Below, one piece after another: positions 61,278-64,000 of a stretch of 64,000 nt of DNA. The notes under the pieces were generated by a model. It was not told the DNA's origin. It saw only the letters and a list, made by a program, of their open reading frames with translations, and did no database searches. The position numbers and the translations under genes were made by a program. Numbering within the stretch: the stretch's first letter is position 1; every line of letters starts with the position of its first letter. Source of the DNA: Tenacibaculum finnmarkense (GTDB lineage: Bacteria; Bacteroidota; Bacteroidia; Flavobacteriales; Flavobacteriaceae); NCBI RefSeq assembly GCF_900239185.1, contig NZ_OENA01000097.1:188540-252539 (forward strand). The letters run 5' to 3'.

Positions 61278-62474
61278 TTATAAAATTAATAAATTAATAT
61301 CTCTATAAGGCAAATCAAACCAATCTGATACGGTTTTGTTAGTGGCAATTCCATGGTAAAAATACATGCTATTTCGCAAGCTTTTATTGTAGCGAGTGGC
61401 ATTTTCAAAACCTCCCTCTTCAGCAATACTTAATAAGTATGGCATAAAAATATTACTAATAGAAACCGAGGCTGTTCGGGCATATCTTGAAGGAATATTA
61501 GGTACACAGTAATGAATTACTCCATGTTTTGTAAAAGTTGGCTTGCTATGGGTGGTTATTTTTGAGGTTTCAAAACATCCGCCACGATCAATACTTACAT
61601 CGACAATAACGGCACCGTCTTTCATTTTTTCAACCATACTTTCTGTCGCAATAATAGGCGATCGGTCTTTTCCTCTAAGAGCTGCAATCACTACATCGCA
61701 ACGCATTAAAGCTTTTTGTAAACTTTTAGGCTGAATCGTTGAGGTATAAATAGGCGATTGCACACTGTGTTGTAAATGCCTAAGTTTACTGATAGAATTA
61801 TCAAAAACTTTTATTCGAGCACCTAAACCAATTGCCGATCTTGTGGCAAATTCACCAACAGTACCCGCTCCTAAAATAACAACATTTGTAGGAGGAACAC
61901 CGCTTATGTTTCCTAATAAAAGCCCGTTTCCGCCGTTAGATGTTGTCATTAATTCTGCCGCAATATGAATGGAAGCAATTCCTGCAATTTCACTTAACGA
62001 TTTTAAAATAGGGTGCAATCCTTGCTCATCTTTCATATAATCAAAAGCGATGGCGGTAATTCGTTTTTTTGAAAGCGCTTCAAAATATTTTTTAGTGCGT
62101 GTTTTTAATTGTAATGTAGAAATTAAAATAGCTTGTGGATGTAACATTTGAATTTCATCCAACGAAGGCGGTGCTACTTTTAAAACAATCGTACAAGCAA
62201 AAGCTTCTTTAATATTGTAGGCTATTTTAGCACCCGCTTCAGAATACTCCGTATCACTATAATTAGCTCCATCACCAGCGCCTGTTTCAACAACAACTCG
62301 ATGCCCATTTGCCACTAAAGCTTCAACAGCATCAGGGGTTAAGCAAATCCGTTTTTCTTCAAAATGAGTTTCTTTGGGCAAGCCGATAAATAATTCCCCT
62401 TTTTGCTTTTTTATTTCAAGCATTTCGGGTTGTGGCATTAACTGCTCTTTGGTAAAAGGGGATATAAGGCTCAT
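61278..62474 (-). CDS. ald: Alanine dehydrogenase
   Basis: 398 residues. The AlaDH/PNT N-terminal domain has GLPKETHFEEKRICLTPDAV with the substrate-binding Lys and Arg. The NAD domain has VVILGAGTVGEFATRSAIGLGARIKVFDN (Rossmann GxGxxG near 201-206). VDVSIDRGGCFETSK is the C-terminal family block. It interconverts alanine and pyruvate with NAD. The start ATG overlaps the tsaE stop by one base. Confidence 0.92.
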   Translation of the reverse strand: MSLISPFTKEQLMPQPEMLEIKKQKGELFIGLPKETHFEEKRICLTPDAVEALVANGHRVVVETGAGDGANYSDTEYSEAGAKIAYNIKEAFACTIVLKVAPPSLDEIQMLHPQAILISTLQLKTRTKKYFEALSKKRITAIAFDYMKDEQGLHPILKSLSEIAGIASIHIAAELMTTSNGGNGLLLGNISGVPPTNVVILGAGTVGEFATRSAIGLGARIKVFDNSISKLRHLQHSVQSPIYTSTIQPKSLQKALMRCDVVIAALRGKDRSPIIATESMVEKMKDGAVIVDVSIDRGGCFETSKITTHSKPTFTKHGVIHYCVPNIPSRYARTASVSISNIFMPYLLSIAEEGGFENATRYNKSLRNSMYFYHGIATNKTVSDWFDLPYRDINLLIL

Positions 62475-62893
62475 TATAGTTTGTTCGTTTTTAATTGAAT
62501 ATTTCGTTGTCCATTTTCTAAAAGAGTAATGTTAATGGCAACAGCATCTAAAGGTAGTAAATTTTTAACATTTTCTGGCCATTCAATTAAACACCAATCA
62601 TTACTGTATAAATATTCTTCAATTCCCATGTCGTATGCTTCTTCTTCTTGTTCAATACGATAAAAATCGAAATGATAAACAGCCTGCTTATCTATTGTTT
62701 CATATTCGTTTACTAATGAAAAAGTGGGCGAATGAGCAACATCATCAACGCCTAATTTTTTACAGATTTCTTTTATTAAAGTCGTTTTACCAACGCCCAT
62801 ATCACCATGAAAAAGCAACACTTTATGTGGTGCATTTTTAATAATTTCTTCCGCTATTTGAGCTAGTTCGTTTAAAGAGTAATTTTTGTTCAT
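62474..62893 (-). CDS. tsaE: tRNA threonylcarbamoyladenosine biosynthesis ATPase TsaE
   Basis: 139 residues. P-loop HGDMGVGKTTLIKEICKKLG near 29-48, SPTFSLVNEYE near 59-69 (substrate switch), FDFYRI near 80, and LIEWPENV near 103. It works with TsaB and TsaD to add the t6A modification after TsaC (38709-39260). Coupled to ald by a one-base overlap. Confidence 0.95.
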   Translation of the reverse strand: MNKNYSLNELAQIAEEIIKNAPHKVLLFHGDMGVGKTTLIKEICKKLGVDDVAHSPTFSLVNEYETIDKQAVYHFDFYRIEQEEEAYDMGIEEYLYSNDWCLIEWPENVKNLLPLDAVAINITLLENGQRNIQLKTNKL

Positions 62894-62963
62894 AGTTGCA
62901 AAAATAATGAAGAGTTAAATACTATGTTAGTAAGTTTTAAAATTTGTATAAAAATAATTTGAA

Positions 62964-63048
62964 GCTATTTCCCGCTTTCCGCACTCGCTCTTTTTATTTT
63001 TTAAAGAAAAATAAAAAGGAGCTCAAACAATTGCTTCAATCGGGGCTA
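62964..63048 (-). repeat. Dispersed palindromic element FR1, copy d
   Basis: Left arm TAGCCCCGATTGAAGCAATT begins at 63048. Central hairpin on plus: CTTTTTATTTTT (62990-63001) with AAAAATAAAAAG (63007-63018), perfect 12 bp, extended by GCT/AGC with one bulged base. The right arm ends GGGAAATAGC. It fills the gap between tsaE and porX. Confidence 0.9.
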
Positions 63049-63122
63049 GGCATCTTTACTAAATTTCTACAAATTAAAATTATTTCGTTTTATTAAATTT
63101 ATTTTAATGGCTAGTTGTAGCA

Positions 63123-64000
63123 TTATTTAGGGCTATAAATAGCACAAGGTATAATTACTTCTTCTAACGATATTCCTCCGTGTTGATAGGTGTTTTTAAA
63201 GTACTTCACAAAGTGATTGTAGTTGTTCGGATAGGCAAAAAACAAATCTTCTTTGGCAAAAATAAACGGGCTATTTATCGCTACGCTTGGCAAAAATATA
63301 TCCTTCGGATTTTGAACCGCAAACACATCTTTTTCCTGATAACTTAAACTTCTACCTGTTTTATAGCGTAAATTGGCACTAATATTTTTATCACCAACAA
63401 CTTTTGTTGGGTTTTTGGCATTAATTGTACCATGATCGGTGGTTATAATTAATTTTTGCCCTAATTTTTTAGCTTTTTTGATAATTTCATACAATGGCGA
63501 ATTTTTAAACCAGCTAACAGTTAATGATCGGTAGGCTTTGTCATCACCGGCAAGTTCTTTAATCACTTCCATTTCTGTTTTAGCATGCGACAACATATCA
63601 ACAAAATTATATACAATAACCGTTAAATCATTTTGTTTGGTGCCATTGTAATTGTCTGCTAATTCTTTTCCGCTTTTAAGCGATACAATTTTATAATACT
63701 CGTGCTTAATATGTAAGTTTAATCTTTTTATTTGTGCTTCTAAAAAATCAGGTTCATATAAGTTTTTTCCGCCTTGATCGGTATCATTTTTCCATAAATC
63801 AGGATGTTTTTTTTCCATTTCTAAAGGCATTAATCCCGAAAAAATGGCGTTACGAGCATACTGCGTAGCGGTAGGTAAAATACTGTAATACGAATGTTCT
63901 TCTTCTTTTTTATAATAGGTATTTATAAAAGGTTCTAAAACACGGTATTGGTCGTAGCGAAGGTTGTCTAAAACAACTAATAAAACTCCTTTTTCACCTT
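63123..64000 (-). CDS. porX: PorX: response regulator with PglZ/alkaline-phosphatase domain (C-terminal part)
   Basis: The reading frame is open to the window edge; 291 C-terminal residues are visible of a protein usually about 515 long. GEKGVLLVVLDNLRYDQY and LPTATQYARNAIFSG carry the metal-binding Asp and the nucleophile Thr of the PglZ domain; ITTDHGTINA and the HGGISLEEVIIPCAIYSPK ending (GGxSxxE) complete it. PorX regulates the type IX secretion system together with PorY, and its PglZ domain is a nucleotide phosphodiesterase. The receiver domain lies outside the window. Confidence 0.92.
   Translation of the reverse strand, partial: GEKGVLLVVLDNLRYDQYRVLEPFINTYYKKEEEHSYYSILPTATQYARNAIFSGLMPLEMEKKHPDLWKNDTDQGGKNLYEPDFLEAQIKRLNLHIKHEYYKIVSLKSGKELADNYNGTKQNDLTVIVYNFVDMLSHAKTEMEVIKELAGDDKAYRSLTVSWFKNSPLYEIIKKAKKLGQKLIITTDHGTINAKNPTKVVGDKNISANLRYKTGRSLSYQEKDVFAVQNPKDIFLPSVAINSPFIFAKEDLFFAYPNNYNHFVKYFKNTYQHGGISLEEVIIPCAIYSPK

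Noticed and set aside
1..64000. tRNA or rRNA genes
   Set aside because: Intergenic stretches were read for cloverleaf-like G/C-rich blocks and TTCGA-type arms; none was convincing. The only RNA genes seen are the SRP RNA and the riboswitch.

Overview
The window is AT-rich, densely packed chromosomal DNA of a member of the phylum Bacteroidota, most likely a (marine) Flavobacteriaceae of the Tenacibaculum/Polaribacter kind. The genus is a guess; the family rests on several signs. Promoters match the Bacteroidota type (-33 TTTG / -7 TANNTTTG). Lipoproteins and N-terminal signal peptides have flavobacterial form. Family-restricted proteins are present (DUF4252, DUF4199, DUF5606, DUF4258, DUF4105, the PglZ-type response regulator PorX). 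Gene neighbourhoods also fit, such as tsaE-ald next to porX and xerD near aroQ. No tRNA, rRNA, CRISPR array, insertion sequence or prophage was seen.

Layout. 1-8.4 kb: a methyltransferase, a single-chain DUF262-DUF1524 (GmrSD-like) protein, a SpoU rRNA/tRNA methyltransferase, a Tat-type metallophosphoesterase, an Asp-box propeller lipoprotein, a patatin and an S41 protease. 8.6-13.3 kb: a small membrane protein with a DUF4252 protein, an M1 aminopeptidase and an unrecognised lipoprotein. 13.3-20.7 kb: a vitamin B12 locus. cobU-cobT-cobS-cobC-btuF runs leftward. A cobalamin riboswitch followed by a BtuB-like TonB receptor and a propeller lipoprotein resembling BtuG runs rightward. 20.7-25.6 kb: a DCC protein and a four-gene MacB-like ABC efflux operon. 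26-34 kb: gcvT, a VF530-like protein, priA, an SDR, mazG, a DUF5606 protein, def and ruvX. 33.3-38.7 kb: five glycosyltransferase-type genes around dapD, probably for a surface glycan. 38.7-48.2 kb: tsaC, an LTA-synthase-like membrane sulfatase-fold enzyme, cca, an MsbA-like exporter, a phosphohexomutase, a DPM1-like transferase and a DUF4199 protein. 48.3 kb: the small SRP RNA. 48.8-58.1 kb: xerD, two outer-membrane barrel paralogues, aroQ, a DUF4105 protein, a YheT-like hydrolase, pssA, lptB, a CMD-family protein, tatC and kdsD. 58.2-64 kb: recQ, two small genes (one of 57 codons), ald, tsaE and the C-terminal part of porX, cut by the window edge.

The most unusual content is in the intergenic DNA. 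One family of about 85-bp elements occurs four times, with conserved arms and a central hairpin whose sequence changes while its pairing is kept. A second hairpin family (ends CGTCA/TGACG) occurs three times plus one decayed trace, and a third (TTCGAGTGATTTT arm) three times. All copies lie between genes. A promoter-like palindrome between xerD and an outer-membrane protein gene carries a perfect -7 box on both strands.

The B12 genes form one physiological unit: capture at the cell surface, TonB-dependent import, periplasmic hand-over, and cytoplasmic salvage and lower-ligand assembly. The corrin-ring biosynthesis genes and the inner-membrane BtuCD permease are not in this window. The rest is mainly housekeeping: RNA modification, envelope biogenesis, replication restart and cell-wall precursors.
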